A stretch of 64,000 nucleotides of DNA from Morganella morganii (GCF_019243775.1 NZ_CP069157.1:1178001-1242000); one strand, 5' to 3'; positions 20,684 through 30,592 are shown, numbered from the stretch's first letter. Translations and numbers: made by a program. The notes: generated by a model from the sequence alone, not told the origin.

Positions 20684-20900
20684 CATTATCTGCCTGTCTC
20701 CGGCTGCTGTCTCCCGGCAGCCGTCTCCTTTCATGTCCTCTGTTTCTGTTGAATCATCACTGCAATCAATTTTTAGTCGTGAGATATATTTATAATATTC
20801 AGCCTGTTACCGGAAGAATGTCATCTTTATTAAATAACGGTTTAACCAGGCCTTGTATAATTTACGGTAAATTTATTGAAAATTCAGAAAGGAGTTCTGT

Positions 20901-21560
20901 GTGATTTCAGTATTGGTGGCAAATTCGAATGAATTTTACCGTGCAGGGATTGGTGCCATTATCACGGCAACACCGGGTATGAAAATGGCGGGGGAGGTCA
21001 GGGACAGCACCGGTGCAGTGCGCTGGTGCCGTGATAATCATGCGGATGTGGCATTGCTTGATATTGGTTTTCCGGTGATGAGCGGCCTGGAAGCTGCAAA
21101 AAAAATCACCCGCTATACCTCAGAAACCAAAGTGATTATCCTGACAGATGAACACAGCCTGATCTCACCGTATAAAGTGATGAACAGCGGTGCGGCGGGG
21201 TATTTGTATCAGAGCAGTGACCGTGAGGATTTACTGCACGCCATCCGGATTATCAGCCGGGGCCAGCGCTATGTGGCACCGGATATCGCCCAGCAGACCA
21301 TTCTTGACACCCGCCTGCATGCACATGACAGCAATCCGCTGGATAAACTGAGTCACCAGGAGCGCCAGGTGATGGTTATGATAGCGCAGGGCATCAAAGT
21401 CACACAAATTGCCGACAAAATGTGTCTCAGCAGCAAGACGGTGAACAGTTATAGATATAGAATATTTAATAAGCTGAATATTAATGGTGATATTAAACTC
21501 ACCCATCTGGCACTGCGCTACGGACTGATCCATATTGACAGCGTGGTGCCGGATGAATGA
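20901..21560 (+). CDS. uvrY: Response regulator UvrY with degenerate receiver domain
   Basis: UvrY (SirA/GacA) normally responds to the BarA kinase and switches on csrB/C-type small RNAs. Gene order uvrY-uvrC-pgsA and the C-terminal LuxR-type HTH (LSHQERQVMVMIAQGIKVTQIADKMCLSSKTVNSYRYRIFNKLNI) identify it. The GTG start is preceded by AAAGGAG. Odd: the acidic pair of the receiver (VDD in E. coli) reads ANS, and the conserved Lys (YLSKGA) is Gln (YLYQSS), while the phospho-acceptor Asp in ALLDIGFP and the Thr in IILTDE remain. The domain may not be controlled by normal phosphorylation. Confidence 0.9.
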   Translation: MISVLVANSNEFYRAGIGAIITATPGMKMAGEVRDSTGAVRWCRDNHADVALLDIGFPVMSGLEAAKKITRYTSETKVIILTDEHSLISPYKVMNSGAAGYLYQSSDREDLLHAIRIISRGQRYVAPDIAQQTILDTRLHAHDSNPLDKLSHQERQVMVMIAQGIKVTQIADKMCLSSKTVNSYRYRIFNKLNINGDIKLTHLALRYGLIHIDSVVPDE

Positions 21561-21593
21561 ATAAACACTGAGAGCAGAGAGTTTGTACCCTGT

Positions 21594-23441
21594 ATGGAAA
21601 AAGCGGTTGTAACTGAATTCGATGCGAAAGCATTTTTAAAAACTGTGACCAGCCAGCCCGGTGTATACCGGATGTATGATGCTGAAGGCACAGTGATTTA
21701 TGTCGGGAAAGCCAAAGATTTGAAAAAACGGCTTTCCAGCTACTTCCGTACGCAGGTTTCGGGAAAAAAAACCGAGCAGCTGGTTAAGAATATTGCTCAG
21801 ATAGATGTCACAGTGACGCACACGGAAACAGAAGCGTTGCTGCTGGAACACACCTATATCAAAAAATATCAGCCGCGTTACAACGTGTTGTTGCGCGATG
21901 ATAAATCCTATCCGTATATCTATCTGAGCAGCAATGACAAACACCCGCGGCTGGCTGTTCACCGCGGGGCCAAACACGCCAAAGGGGAATACTTCGGGCC
22001 GTTCCCGAACGCCTATGCCGTGCGTGAAACGCTGGCGCTGATGCAGAAACTGTTCCCCGTCCGTCAGTGTGAGGACAGCGTCTACCGCAACCGCTCCCGC
22101 CCGTGTCTGCAATACCAGATTGGCCGCTGTCTGGGGCCGTGTGTCAAAGGACTGGTAAGTGATGAGGATTATGACAGAGAAGTGAACCTGGTCCGCCTGT
22201 TCCTGGAAGGTAAAGATCAGCAGGTGCTGACAGAACTGGTGGAAAAAATGGAGCAGGCCAGTCAGGCTCTGCGCTTTGAAGAAGCTGCCCGTCTGCGCGA
22301 TCAGATTCAGGCTGTCCGTGCTGTCACTGAAAAACAGTTTGTTACCGGTTCCGGAGATGACCTGGATGTAGTGGGTGTTTATTTTGATGCCGGTCTGGCC
22401 TGTATTCATGTCCTGTTTATCCGCAACGGCCGCGTGCAGGGTAGCCGCAGTTACTTCCCGAAAGTCCCGGCAGGTACTGAGCCGGACGAAATCGTACAAA
22501 CTTTTATCGGCCAGTTTTATCTCCAGGGCAGTGAGAACCGTTCATTACCGGATGATATTCTGCTGGATTTCCCGTTACCGGAAAAAGAGATTATGGAAGA
22601 AACCCTGTCTCAGTTTGCCGGCCGGCGGATCCTTATCCAGCCGAAACCGCGCGGCGACCGTGCCCGTTATCTGAAGCTGGCACACACCAATGCCGTGACC
22701 GCGCTGATGACAAAACGGGCGCAGCAATCCACTATCGCGACACGTATGAAAGCCCTGTCAGAACTGACCGGCATTGAAACCATCAATCGTATGGAATGTT
22801 TTGATATCAGCCATACCATGGGAGATCAGACGGTAGCTTCCTGTGTGGTTTTTGACAGCAACGGGCCGGTGAAATCGGAATACCGCCGTTACAATATCAC
22901 CGGTATCACGCCCGGGGATGACTATGCGGCGATGGATCAGGTGCTGCACCGCCGCTACGGCAAACATATCGGCAATGAAAAAATCCCCGATATTATTTTT
23001 ATCGACGGCGGTAAAGGCCAGCTCGGTAAAGCGATTGAAGCCTTTGACGGCCTGGACGTGGACTGGGATAAAAACAGACCGAAACTGATCGGCGTGGCAA
23101 AGGGCAGTGACCGCAAAGCGGGTCTGGAAACCCTCTTTTTTGCCGCCTCCGGGGAAGGGATGGCGCTGCCGCCGGACTCACCGGCACTGCATGTGATCCA
23201 GCATATCCGTGACGAATCCCACAACCATGCGATCACCGGTCACCGGCAACGCAGGGCAAAAGTTAAAAACACCAGTGCGCTGGAATCGATAGAAGGTATC
23301 GGGCCGAAACGGCGGCAGATGCTGCTCAAATACATGGGCGGATTACAGCCGCTGCGTAACGCCAGCATCGATGAAATCGCCAAAGTCCCGACTATCTCGT
23401 ATGCACTGGCGGAAAAAATTTTCCATGCACTTAAGCATTAA
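21594..23441 (+). CDS. uvrC: Excinuclease ABC subunit C
   Basis: UvrC makes both incisions during nucleotide excision repair. The 615-residue protein has the GIY-YIG domain ([27 protein letters not shown], near 20-45), a UVR motif (about 203-238), the RNase H-like endonuclease region ([25 protein letters not shown]) and the C-terminal helix-hairpin-helix ([18 protein letters not shown]). It starts 33 bases after uvrY, as in E. coli. The exact start is uncertain because the N-terminal extension before EFDAKAFL is slightly longer than in E. coli. Confidence 0.97.
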   Translation: MEKAVVTEFDAKAFLKTVTSQPGVYRMYDAEGTVIYVGKAKDLKKRLSSYFRTQVSGKKTEQLVKNIAQIDVTVTHTETEALLLEHTYIKKYQPRYNVLLRDDKSYPYIYLSSNDKHPRLAVHRGAKHAKGEYFGPFPNAYAVRETLALMQKLFPVRQCEDSVYRNRSRPCLQYQIGRCLGPCVKGLVSDEDYDREVNLVRLFLEGKDQQVLTELVEKMEQASQALRFEEAARLRDQIQAVRAVTEKQFVTGSGDDLDVVGVYFDAGLACIHVLFIRNGRVQGSRSYFPKVPAGTEPDEIVQTFIGQFYLQGSENRSLPDDILLDFPLPEKEIMEETLSQFAGRRILIQPKPRGDRARYLKLAHTNAVTALMTKRAQQSTIATRMKALSELTGIETINRMECFDISHTMGDQTVASCVVFDSNGPVKSEYRRYNITGITPGDDYAAMDQVLHRRYGKHIGNEKIPDIIFIDGGKGQLGKAIEAFDGLDVDWDKNRPKLIGVAKGSDRKAGLETLFFAASGEGMALPPDSPALHVIQHIRDESHNHAITGHRQRRAKVKNTSALESIEGIGPKRRQMLLKYMGGLQPLRNASIDEIAKVPTISYALAEKIFHALKH

Positions 23442-23649
23442 TAAACAGGGCTTATCTGTGCGGCGGATAAGAGAATTTTTTCAATAACAGCGGTGAGTTA
23501 TCTGTAACTGTGGTAGTATGATGTTATCCGGTAGGATTGCGCAGAACCTGAAAATCACGCAACAGGCCCCGGAATCAGCGGGGCGGTAATATGTGCCGGC
23601 AGATGCGCAAGCGGCTTTTTCATCTGACTTATAAAATAATGGCTCCGTT

Positions 23650-24198
23650 ATGCGATTAAATATCCCTACATGGCTGACTCTGTTTCGCGTTATCCTGATA
23701 CCGTTCTTTGTCCTCGCCTTCTATTTGCCGTTCAGCTGGGCACCTGTTGTCAGCGCCGCTATTTTTGTCATTGCTGCGATGACAGACTGGTTTGATGGTT
23801 TTCTTGCCCGTCGTTTAAAACAAACCACCCGTTTCGGGGCCTTTCTGGATCCTGTCGCTGATAAAGTGATGGTGGCGACCGCTCTGGTGCTGGTAACAGA
23901 ATACTATGCGGTCTGGTGGATAACGCTGCCTGCTATCACAATGATTGCCCGTGAAATTATTATTTCATCACTGCGTGAATGGATGGCTGAGCTGGGCAAG
24001 CGCAACAGCGTTGCGGTTTCCTGGATGGGTAAAGTCAAAACCACGGCACAAATGGTGGCACTGGTGGGGCTTATCTGGCGGCCGAATGACCTGACGGAAA
24101 TTGCTGCTTTCATCCTTTTCTACATTGCAATGATCCTGACTTTCTGGTCTATGTTCCAATATTTACGCGCTGCATGGGCGGATTTGAGTGAAGCCTGA
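23650..24198 (+). CDS. pgsA: Phosphatidylglycerophosphate synthase
   Basis: PgsA joins CDP-diacylglycerol and glycerol-3-phosphate in phosphatidylglycerol synthesis. The 182-residue membrane protein starts [14 protein letters not shown] and carries the CDP-alcohol phosphotransferase motif [19 protein letters not shown] followed by PVADK (about 59-85). Several membrane helices follow. Order uvrC-pgsA-tRNA-Gly matches E. coli. Confidence 0.96.
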   Translation: MRLNIPTWLTLFRVILIPFFVLAFYLPFSWAPVVSAAIFVIAAMTDWFDGFLARRLKQTTRFGAFLDPVADKVMVATALVLVTEYYAVWWITLPAITMIAREIIISSLREWMAELGKRNSVAVSWMGKVKTTAQMVALVGLIWRPNDLTEIAAFILFYIAMILTFWSMFQYLRAAWADLSEA

Positions 24199-24248
24199 TC
24201 GATATGCTGTAAAAAACAGCGAACGATCATTTTTCATGAATTAAGCGG

Positions 24249-24276
24249 TTGACTCACAGCGTGAAATCAGTAGAAT
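24249..24276 (+). promoter_or_regulatory. Promoter of tRNA-Gly/Cys/Leu operon
   Basis: TTGACT (24249-24254) and TAGAAT (24271-24276) with 16-base spacing lie about 65 bases before the first tRNA. Confidence 0.75.
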
Positions 24277-24340
24277 GCAACGCATCCGAACGACACAGCG
24301 GTTTGCGAAAACAAATAAGTAAATCAGTAAGTTCAGAGAT

Positions 24341-24416
<76 letters not shown>

Positions 24417-24417
24417 G

Positions 24418-24491
24418 GGCGCGTTGGCAGAGTGGCCATGCAGCGGATTGCAAATCCGTGTACCTCGGTTCGACTCCGGGACGCGCCTCCA
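24418..24491 (+). tRNA. cysT: tRNA-Cys (GCA)
   Basis: A 74-nt tRNA with anticodon GCA, encoded CCA, one base after tRNA-Gly. Confidence 0.97.
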
Positions 24492-24497
24492 TATTCA

Positions 24498-24584
24498 GCC
24501 CAGATGGTGAAATCGGTAGACACAAGGGATTTAAAATCCCTCGGCCGCAAGGCTGTGCGGGTTCAAGTCCCGCTCTGGGCACCA
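24498..24584 (+). tRNA. leuZ: tRNA-Leu (TAA)
   Basis: An 87-nt tRNA with a long variable arm, anticodon TAA and encoded CCA. A phage integrase remnant lies 130 bases downstream, so this end of the operon may have served as an attachment region. Confidence 0.96.
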
Positions 24585-24627
24585 TACAGAAATTCATTGA
24601 TTTATCAGTGAGTTAGAGTTAAAAGAG

Positions 24628-24652
24628 AGCGACCTTTATGGTCGCTTTTTTT
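24628..24652 (+). terminator. Terminator of tRNA operon
   Basis: AGCGACC-TTTAT-GGTCGCT hairpin followed by seven T residues. Confidence 0.85.
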
Positions 24653-24678
24653 GTGACTAAAATCACACTTCGCTACTG

Positions 24679-24717
24679 TTTCGCTATTAACTTTCGCTAT
24701 TAACTTTCGCTATTAAT
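24679..24717. repeat. Three tandem 13-bp repeats
   Basis: Three consecutive copies of TTTCGCTATTAAC (last base T in the third) end inside the stop region of the integrase remnant. They mark the boundary between core DNA and the prophage remnant and could be duplicated att-core sequence. Confidence 0.75.
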
Positions 24718-25143
24718 CCCCTTGTTTTGTTCTGTTTTTTGGGCCGCCGACGACCGGTACAACCTGAACTTTTCTGTCATATCTGGCTGTCTGAGTAATG
24801 CTTTTATGCCCGGATATTGTTTGTTTCTCCTGCAGCGTTCCTTCCAGATCTGATATGCCTTTGGCCTTTAAATCGTGGACAGTAAAATCAAATGAGACAT
24901 CGGGATAATTTTGAATGGCAGCCTCTCTGGCCATCAGCCAACGGCTGTTAAATCCATCCCTGGTATATTTCCCCCATTCTGTTGATGGACAACATAAAGG
25001 CAAGATATTCCAGGTTTGTTTGGCAAGGTTTCAGCCATTTTTATGACTTTAGGCAATCTGTCAGTCCAGCCTTTAATTTGTTTCTTGCGGGAACCCCGGA
25101 AACGGAAACCATCTTCGCGGATAAGGGGGGATGTCGTTTTCAT
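24713..25143 (-). pseudogene. Decayed tyrosine recombinase (P2-like phage integrase C-terminal part)
   Basis: Two overlapping frames encode a continuous integrase-like stretch: [18 protein letters not shown] and KMAETLPNKPGISCLYVVHQQNGG, then KYTRDGFNSRWLMAREA, FTVHDLKAKGISD and TISGHKSITQTARYDRK. They join if the G5 run at about 24971-24975 is read as six. The catalytic HxLR is HDLK (Arg to Lys) and the N-terminal half is missing, so it is inactive. The nucleophile-like Tyr in ARYDRK is present. Confidence 0.8.
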
Positions 25144-25149
25144 TCAGCA

Positions 25150-25267
25150 GACCGGCATCATTTGCTGTGCAGACCATGCCGATAACGGTAGTGTTGACGG
25201 TGCGGATTGGCCGGGAACCGTTATTGTGCTCAATAACGCGTACACCGTGGTAATATTTTTGTGACAT
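25150..25267 (-). pseudogene. 5' fragment of a P2-like contractile tail sheath gene
   Basis: From an ATG with a good AAAGGGAATTTCT site, about 38 residues ([20 protein letters not shown], then [18 protein letters not shown]) read as the N-terminus of a P2-type tail sheath (FI) protein. The homology then stops abruptly and the DNA runs into the integrase remnant, so a deletion fused the two ends of a former prophage. Junction position is approximate. Confidence 0.78.
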
Positions 25268-25378
25268 AGAAATTCCCTTTATTGAGATTTTCTATGGTGT
25301 TATTGGTGTGGTTTTGTGTCGTGTTGCCGGTGTTGCAAAAGGCGGGAATACAACAATCAGTCCTGACATTGCGGGCAT

Positions 25379-25400
25379 AAAAAAGCTCCGGAAGGAGCCT
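25379..25400 (-). terminator. Terminator after 47-residue gene
   Basis: On the minus strand AGGCTCC-TTCC-GGAGCTT hairpin followed by T residues. Confidence 0.7.
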
Positions 25401-25416
25401 GTTTTCAATAAATGAA

Positions 25417-25560
25417 TCAGATAGGCTTAGTGACAACCTGACCGGACTGTTCGGCTTTTTTCTTAGCCAGCAGGAAACGCTGAAGCATTGCATTCTTCTG
25501 CGCTTTGATAGCGGCATAGTCAATCTCAGTGTTTTTCTTAGTTGTCCGTTCGTATAACAT
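25417..25560 (-). CDS. 47-residue basic helical protein
   Basis: A short gene with an AAGGGG site and ATG at 25560. The product is Lys-rich and predicted helical (start MLYERTTKKNTEIDYAAIKA, end QSGQVVTKPI). It overlaps the end of the upstream 163-residue gene by 23 bases, so the two are probably translated together. Family not recognised. Its place directly upstream of a tail-sheath start is where P2-like phages carry moron genes. Confidence 0.6.
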   Translation of the reverse strand: MLYERTTKKNTEIDYAAIKAQKNAMLQRFLLAKKKAEQSGQVVTKPI

Positions 25561-26029
25561 AACAAGCCCCTTCTATATGTGCGTCCAGATTTCTGGCTGC
25601 GGCATAGCGTCTTATAAGTTTATCGTATACACGACGTAACTCTTCGCGGTATGCCTGGAAAGTTAATATCCGGATATCTTCAGTTTCAGCTATCCGGAGA
25701 ATGATGTCAACTAATGTACTATAAAGGTAAAGTGCCTCTGACGCGGTAAGATCCGGTGCGCCGGGCGGCTTTTCAAACATGGTGTCACATTCTTTATTAT
25801 TTTCAGCGTCAATATTATAAAAACTGATAACGCTGATGGTGAGGGTAATTAGTTCATCACCAAATAATTTATAAAGAATATTATTGTCAGACTCATTTTT
25901 GCAAAAAACTAACCGGAAGGTTATCCGGCGGGTATCATCACCAGAGAAAACGTAATTAATATCTGTGTATCTGAATACATCAAATCCCTGTAGTTCATCA
26001 TGTAAAATGTAATGCGAATGACGCGGCAT
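25538..26029 (-). CDS. Hypothetical protein, possible prophage moron gene
   Basis: A 163-residue protein with no recognised family, starting MPRHSHYILHDELQGFDVFRYTDINYVFSGDD. The first half looks like a beta-rich domain, the second (from about 85) is a long helical region (ASEALYLYSTLVDIILRIAETEDIR...RREELRRVYDKLIRRYAAARN). No signal peptide. With the overlapping 47-residue gene it forms a two-gene unit left behind beside phage tail and integrase fragments. Confidence 0.6.
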   Translation of the reverse strand: MPRHSHYILHDELQGFDVFRYTDINYVFSGDDTRRITFRLVFCKNESDNNILYKLFGDELITLTISVISFYNIDAENNKECDTMFEKPPGAPDLTASEALYLYSTLVDIILRIAETEDIRILTFQAYREELRRVYDKLIRRYAAARNLDAHIEGACYVIRTDN

Positions 26030-26673
26030 CTTAAACTCGTGTTGTTTGTGTTATGCCGGAAATAATACATTAATATTTATGTTATCGTCACCCGGGATGT
26101 GTGTTTTTTGTTAGAAAATAATTTTTATGGGGATGGAATACTTACCTTATTTACTGGTTTATATTATAATTATTTTAAAATCAATTAGTTGCTTGATTTT
26201 TGTAATGATTTTTGTAATGTGGGGCTTGATTTACATTTACTCTTGATAACAAATTCCGGACGAAACATATAATTTATTAAATGAACTTTGCGTTTGGCTT
26301 GTTCTGCTACGGATGAGGAAAGGGCTGTGATTTATGCAGAGGAGGATGGTTTTGTGGTGCATGAAATCTCGGTTTAATTCATGCATGCGATAGACATATA
26401 AAATAAAATCTTAAAATAGATTATATATTTAATTTATTCTGTGGGAATTAATGGATAATCAGGCGAACAAATTTTTAATTTTCATTTATTTTAATGTACA
26501 TAATTATTATTTTTTATTGTTATTTTTACCAAAAATATTTTTTGTAATGAGGAAAAATGAAACGTAAATTTTGTCATCGGTGTTTTGCTTAAACACAACC
26601 CCCTACCCACGGCGATAGTTTGATGATTAAATGATAACCCGGAATTTTCAGACCAGTAATCAAGAGATAAATC
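26030..26673. other. AT-rich gap, nothing recognised
   Basis: About 640 bases of AT-rich DNA with no reading frame, tRNA or strong hairpin that I can support. Confidence 0.5.
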
Positions 26674-27002
26674 ATGCAAAATAAATACATTATGACCATT
26701 TTGATTAGTACCTTACTGTCAGGCTGCTCTGCGTTTGATAATAATCACGGGACTAATTGGGGAAGTGGTACTTGCCGGAGCCATCCACTGATGAGATTGC
26801 AGCGTCAGGGCATCTTAAAATCATGGATGGCAGGACACTGAAATGTCAGTTGCGCCCTTATGTCAGTAATATGGCCTGTCAGGGCATTACGGATAGCACG
26901 AACGCAGACGGCATGGTTTGTCAGGATGCATCAGGAAAGGGAATGTTATTTATCTTTGATGATAACGGTGTGCTCAAAGGGCATAAGTCGCTGCAGAATT
27001 GA
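26674..27002 (+). CDS. Small lipoprotein, frame broken at a G run
   Basis: From ATG 26674 the frame encodes a lipoprotein signal (MQNKYIMTILISTLLSGC, lipobox LSGC) but stops early. An overlapping frame from about 26757 encodes the rest (KWYLPEPSTDEIAASGHLKI ... DNGVLKGHKSLQN) with several Cys. They join if the GGGG at about 26758-26761 is five G residues (NWGKWYLPEP). So either a one-base deletion inactivated it or the base count is wrong. Function unknown. Confidence 0.6.
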
Positions 27003-27154
27003 ACCGGAATGAAGCACAGAAAATACAGAGGTATCAGTTCTCTCATCAGGTCAAATCCTATTCCATATCGCCAATTCTCTTTGCTAATATCACTATAATA
27101 CTAAAACCACTGATGACCGGGGACAGACACGGAAAGCTCCGTTAAGGGATGAAC

Positions 27155-27510
27155 ATGAAAAAAGTTTATTTTTGATTTTGGGAATTATGCTGATTGGCGG
27201 CTGTCAGGCACCGGCAAATAACAGTGCAACAGACGGGATGTCTGAAAAATGGGGAAACTGCCTTATCCGTTATTCTGCCGGGCAGGCACTGACAACCACT
27301 GACAGCAAAAAAACAATTACCGATAACGCGTATAAGAATTGTAAGAAAGAAATGAATGAAGCGGTGGATATGCTGGTTGAGGATATCTCAGCGGATAGCG
27401 CAACTAAAGCAGCCGCCAGAAAAAAGGCGTTTGAGATGATAGAAGAAGGGTACAGACAAGAGATTGTTCCTGAGCTCTATAATGCTATCGATGAAGTCAG
27501 AAAATTATAA
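27155..27510 (+). CDS. Small lipoprotein, frame broken at an A run
   Basis: The body (112 residues) begins ILGIMLIGGCQAPANN, a lipobox without a normal start codon. ATGs at 27149/27155 precede an A6 run; with seven A residues the start would read MKKSLFLILGIMLIGGC, a perfect lipoprotein signal. The mature part is helical and charged (SEKWGNCLIRYSAGQAL ... EEGYRQEIVPELYNAIDEVRKL). Family not recognised; likely a periplasm-facing outer-membrane lipoprotein. Confidence 0.6.
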
Positions 27511-27532
27511 CAGCACAAAAATTACTGTGCTG

Positions 27533-28057
27533 TTATGACCCCGGATGTAATATCCGGCACCTGAATTCTGCAGGTGCCGGTGTTTTCTGAAATGCCTCAA
27601 GGCAGGTGATTTTCTCAGTCAGATTTTTTCTTTCATCACAGGATAATAAATTAACAGTATTATCAGTGAGCAGAGCGGAATGGTAATAACGCAATGCTGT
27701 TTGTAAATCCTCACCGGAAGGGGCGCAGCTGCCCGGGGTATTCTTATTATCCGTCAGCATCATAAGATTTGCATCGGTATAATTTATAATCATCTGAGGT
27801 GACGGATAACGAAGCATATTCTCAGAAAAGAATTTGATAGCGGATGTGTAATTTTTATTATGCATGGCATCAAATGCCAGATCGTTAAACTCTGAAAACA
27901 ACGGGTTATCCAGCGTGATCTTTGCCTGTCTGAGGCTGGAAATTACCAATTTTGCATTTGCTGCATCCGGTGGAGAGCGCAGTACAGCCGGACCGGTATC
28001 AGCTGAAGCAGAAAGGGAGATGCTCCACAGAAATAACACCGAAAATAACTGTTTCAT
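27533..28057 (-). CDS. Exported hypothetical protein with TPR-like region
   Basis: The ATG at 28057 gives a signal peptide (MKQLFSVLFLWSISLSASA-DTG); the longer frame to 28105 lacks a ribosome site. The mature protein of about 155 residues has a helical segment (NDLAFDAMHNKNYTSAIKFFSENMLRYP) resembling a tetratricopeptide unit and four Cys that may form disulphides. Function unknown. Confidence 0.6.
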   Translation of the reverse strand: MKQLFSVLFLWSISLSASADTGPAVLRSPPDAANAKLVISSLRQAKITLDNPLFSEFNDLAFDAMHNKNYTSAIKFFSENMLRYPSPQMIINYTDANLMMLTDNKNTPGSCAPSGEDLQTALRYYHSALLTDNTVNLLSCDERKNLTEKITCLEAFQKTPAPAEFRCRILHPGS

Positions 28058-28320
28058 TATGCAAAAATAGCCTTTTATTGATTGCCTCTTCTTAAGATTA
28101 ATCAATTAGTGATCTTATGTAAATATCTGGTCCTAAAGTGAAGTGGTTTTATTATTTTTATGCGGGATATACCGGAAAAGGAGAAATGGCAAAGTAAACA
28201 AGTGAAAATGAAAATATCATGTGTCTGACTTTAGTCAGTCATGAGTGCATAAATAATATATAATATTTGATGGTGTTTATATTGAAAAACGGAATAACAA
28301 TACAAAGCCAGAGGTGTATG

Positions 28321-28746
28321 ATGGATAATTCATCACCGGATAATGTTCAGATCCGGGAGTTTGTGGAACGCTTAAAAACGGTGACAGGGTCGCGTTTTTT
28401 TCATTATCTGAATGATAAGCAAGTTAAAACCACGTGTCTGATGTGCGGGCATAATGGCAGGCAGGTTATAGATGAAACAAACTATACGACAGCGCAGGAC
28501 CGGCTGGATAACAAACCTCCGCGTACGTTCGTCACATTTTATTACCACACTCCGGGGATTCCGGCAGACAGTATAAACCATTATTATTATCGTCTTATCT
28601 GTGATAACTGTGGTTTTGTTACTCAGCACAGCGCCAGATATGTCATAAACTGGCTGGATGAAGAAGCACTCCGGGAACAGCATCTGTCGGATGCTGAATG
28701 GGTAAATATGCCGGAACCGGCTACTGCAGAACCGGACGAAGAATAA
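28321..28746 (+). CDS. Hypothetical protein with two CxxC zinc knuckles
   Basis: About 141 residues from an ATG after GAGGTG (start MDNSSPDNVQIREFVERLKT). A CLMCGHNGR and a CDNCGF pair about 60 residues apart look like the two halves of one zinc ribbon. The tail is acidic. Family not recognised; a terminator hairpin follows. Confidence 0.6.
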   Translation: MDNSSPDNVQIREFVERLKTVTGSRFFHYLNDKQVKTTCLMCGHNGRQVIDETNYTTAQDRLDNKPPRTFVTFYYHTPGIPADSINHYYYRLICDNCGFVTQHSARYVINWLDEEALREQHLSDAEWVNMPEPATAEPDEE

Positions 28747-28756
28747 CTGCACATAT

Positions 28757-28790
28757 AATACCGGGGGATAACGCCCGGTTTTTTCTTTTC
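28757..28790 (+). terminator. Terminator
   Basis: ACCGGG-GGATAAC-GCCCGGT stem followed by a T-rich run. Confidence 0.7.
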
Positions 28791-28935
28791 TGTATTCCTT
28801 TGACTGCGTTTTTAATCACCATCTTCTTGCTTTGCCATCAAAATATTGTGATTTTTAAGAACTTTACTTTGCCTTAGCGGCAAGGTTCAATGTCATACGC
28901 AGAATTACCTGCAGGAAAAGGTGAACGGAGGATAT

Positions 28936-29103
28936 ATGGAAGATGGTTTAATGGTTATTGCGGGACTGGCGCTTGTTGCCGCAGCTGCAGGTCTGGTAAA
29001 GCCTTCTCTTGTGGGGATGAAGAGCCGTGTTGGCGCGGTATTGGGTTATCTTATTATTTTCATTATTTTTTTAGTACCTGCATTAATACTGATGCCCGAC
29101 TGA
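28936..29103 (+). CDS. Small membrane protein
   Basis: A 55-residue protein from an ATG at 28936 preceded by GGAGG. Two hydrophobic helices (GLMVIAGLALVAAAAGLV and VGAVLGYLIIFIIFLVPALIL) flank a short basic turn. Family not recognised. Confidence 0.5.
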   Translation: MEDGLMVIAGLALVAAAAGLVKPSLVGMKSRVGAVLGYLIIFIIFLVPALILMPD

Positions 29104-29250
29104 CAGAATAATATCTGAATTGTTCAGACATTGTGGAGAGAGCTTTATTAAATGTAAATATGGTAAAGTTATTTCTTATCACATTGACCTTTCCCTTAGG
29201 GCAACCTTTATGATTAATTCCATCAACCAAATACGAAAAAGGAATTAATC

Positions 29251-29619
29251 ATGAAAAAAACACTTATTCTCACTGCTCTGTTATCCGGCGTTATGACATT
29301 CGGTGCCGTGGCAAATCCGGTATTATTAAGTGGTGATATGCATGCTGTTACCACTCCGGTGCAGAAAGAGCTGGGTGATTCTATGATGCGTATGCATGAT
29401 GATATGGCAAAAACATTATCTGAGCAAAATGCGGATATTGCATTTGCTGAAGGTATGATTGCACATCATAAAGGAGCTGTTGAAATGGCTCAAATTGAAC
29501 TGAAGTATGGTTCAGATCCGGAAATGCGTAAGTTAGCTCAGGACATTATTGATGCACAGGGACCGGAAATAAAGCAGATGCAGGATTGGCTTAAAAACAA
29601 TAAGCCAGTAAAGAAATAA
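29251..29619 (+). CDS. DUF305/CopM-like periplasmic protein
   Basis: A 122-residue exported protein: signal peptide (MKKTLILTALLSGVMTFGAVA-NPV) followed by a DUF305 helical domain with the hallmark MIAHHKGAVEMAQIEL and a Met/His-rich first helix (MMRMHDDMAKTL). Some family members bind copper or silver in the periplasm. Stands alone with its own terminator. Confidence 0.85.
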   Translation: MKKTLILTALLSGVMTFGAVANPVLLSGDMHAVTTPVQKELGDSMMRMHDDMAKTLSEQNADIAFAEGMIAHHKGAVEMAQIELKYGSDPEMRKLAQDIIDAQGPEIKQMQDWLKNNKPVKK

Positions 29620-29632
29620 ATATTTAATAATT

Positions 29633-29663
29633 ACGGCATATCTTTTCGGATATGCCGTTTTTG
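29633..29663 (+). terminator. Terminator after DUF305 gene
   Basis: ACGGCATATC / GATATGCCGT stem followed by T residues. Confidence 0.85.
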
Positions 29664-29865
29664 TATTATTGCTGTTAATTTTATTTATTAAATTCCATTC
29701 AGATCGCAAAAAAAACACACCGGTACGTAAAAATCACAATGCTGGTAGACAATCCCCTTTCAAAGACATATTAAATATCCCGTCAGTTGATGAAGATTCA
29801 TTCAATGCCGGATTGAATTTTCAATATTATTGTCAAATTAAATTATTTTAAGAAAAGGATATTCT

Positions 29866-30592
29866 ATGTCGGACCCGGAAATTACTGCATTTTTTACAAA
29901 ATATCAGGAGTCAAAAAAAAATTCCTGAGTTTTCGCGTCTGCAATGGCTGTCTGATGCGGCAGGACGCGCGGAACAACTGTCATTGACGACACATCCGTT
30001 TGCTTTTACACATCCCTGTGCCCGCAGGAATCGCTATGGCAAAGCGGGAGCGATACTGGCGGAGGTTAAAAAGAAAAATGATGGCTTTCTGCGATCCGGT
30101 AATGTGGTTGTTCCGCAGGATGCTGAGGGTAATGCTGCTGCACTGGAAATATATACGTTTCTGATGCTGAAAATGCAGGATGGAAAAACATTACTGACAC
30201 ATTTGTGTGAGGAAAGTGAAACGGCAAAGAAAATTCTGGGCAGTGAAAATTACCGGGAGCTGCGTGCCGGTTTTTTACAGATATTCTCCGAGGATAAAAT
30301 ACCAGTAACAAACTCTAAGATAAAGCAGGTTTTTTTCCCTGTGCCGGATAAAGAATGCAATGCGGGTTATCATTTACTGTCAGTACTGACTCCGTCGGGG
30401 TTATTATTTGAGTTATACCGCCGGCTTGGTAAATCCGGTATATTCCCGGGGCATCTTGTTGTCATTCATATCGGCGGGTCTAAACCACAAAATATTTCTG
30501 CACTTAATATGCAGAATAAAGGGAAAGCCTGTTTATTATTATCTGTCCCGCCGGGAGCCGTCACTACCGGAGGTCGTTACAATGTCCATTAA
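29866..30592 (+). CDS. csy1: Compact Cas8f (Csy1), type I-F CRISPR, frame broken at A9
   Basis: First gene of a type I-F effector operon. ATG 29866 follows AAAAGGATATTCT. The frame breaks at the A9 run (about 29913-29921); with eight A residues it reads MSDPEITAFFTKYQESKKIP then EFSRLQWLSDAAGRAEQLSL. Csy1 hallmarks: WLSDAAGRAEQLSLTTHPFAFTH, EGNAAALEI, DGKTLL, KQVFFPV, YHLLSVL and GGSKPQNISALN. After restoring the frame it is about 241 residues; usual Csy1 proteins are about 430. The missing part is the C-terminal helical bundle that recruits Cas2-3, plus a shortened mid-region. It ends LLLSVPPGAVTTGGRYNVH, overlapping the csy2 start. Family knowledge for lengths is from memory. Confidence 0.85.

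Noticed and set aside
25230-25565. 111-residue minus-strand frame
   Set aside because: It is the wrong frame over the 47-residue gene and the terminator; the 47-residue frame has the ribosome site and sensible composition.
29669-29851. Short plus-strand frame upstream of csy1
   Set aside because: It has no ribosome site and begins inside the terminator of the DUF305 gene; the composition is AT-driven and no domain is visible.
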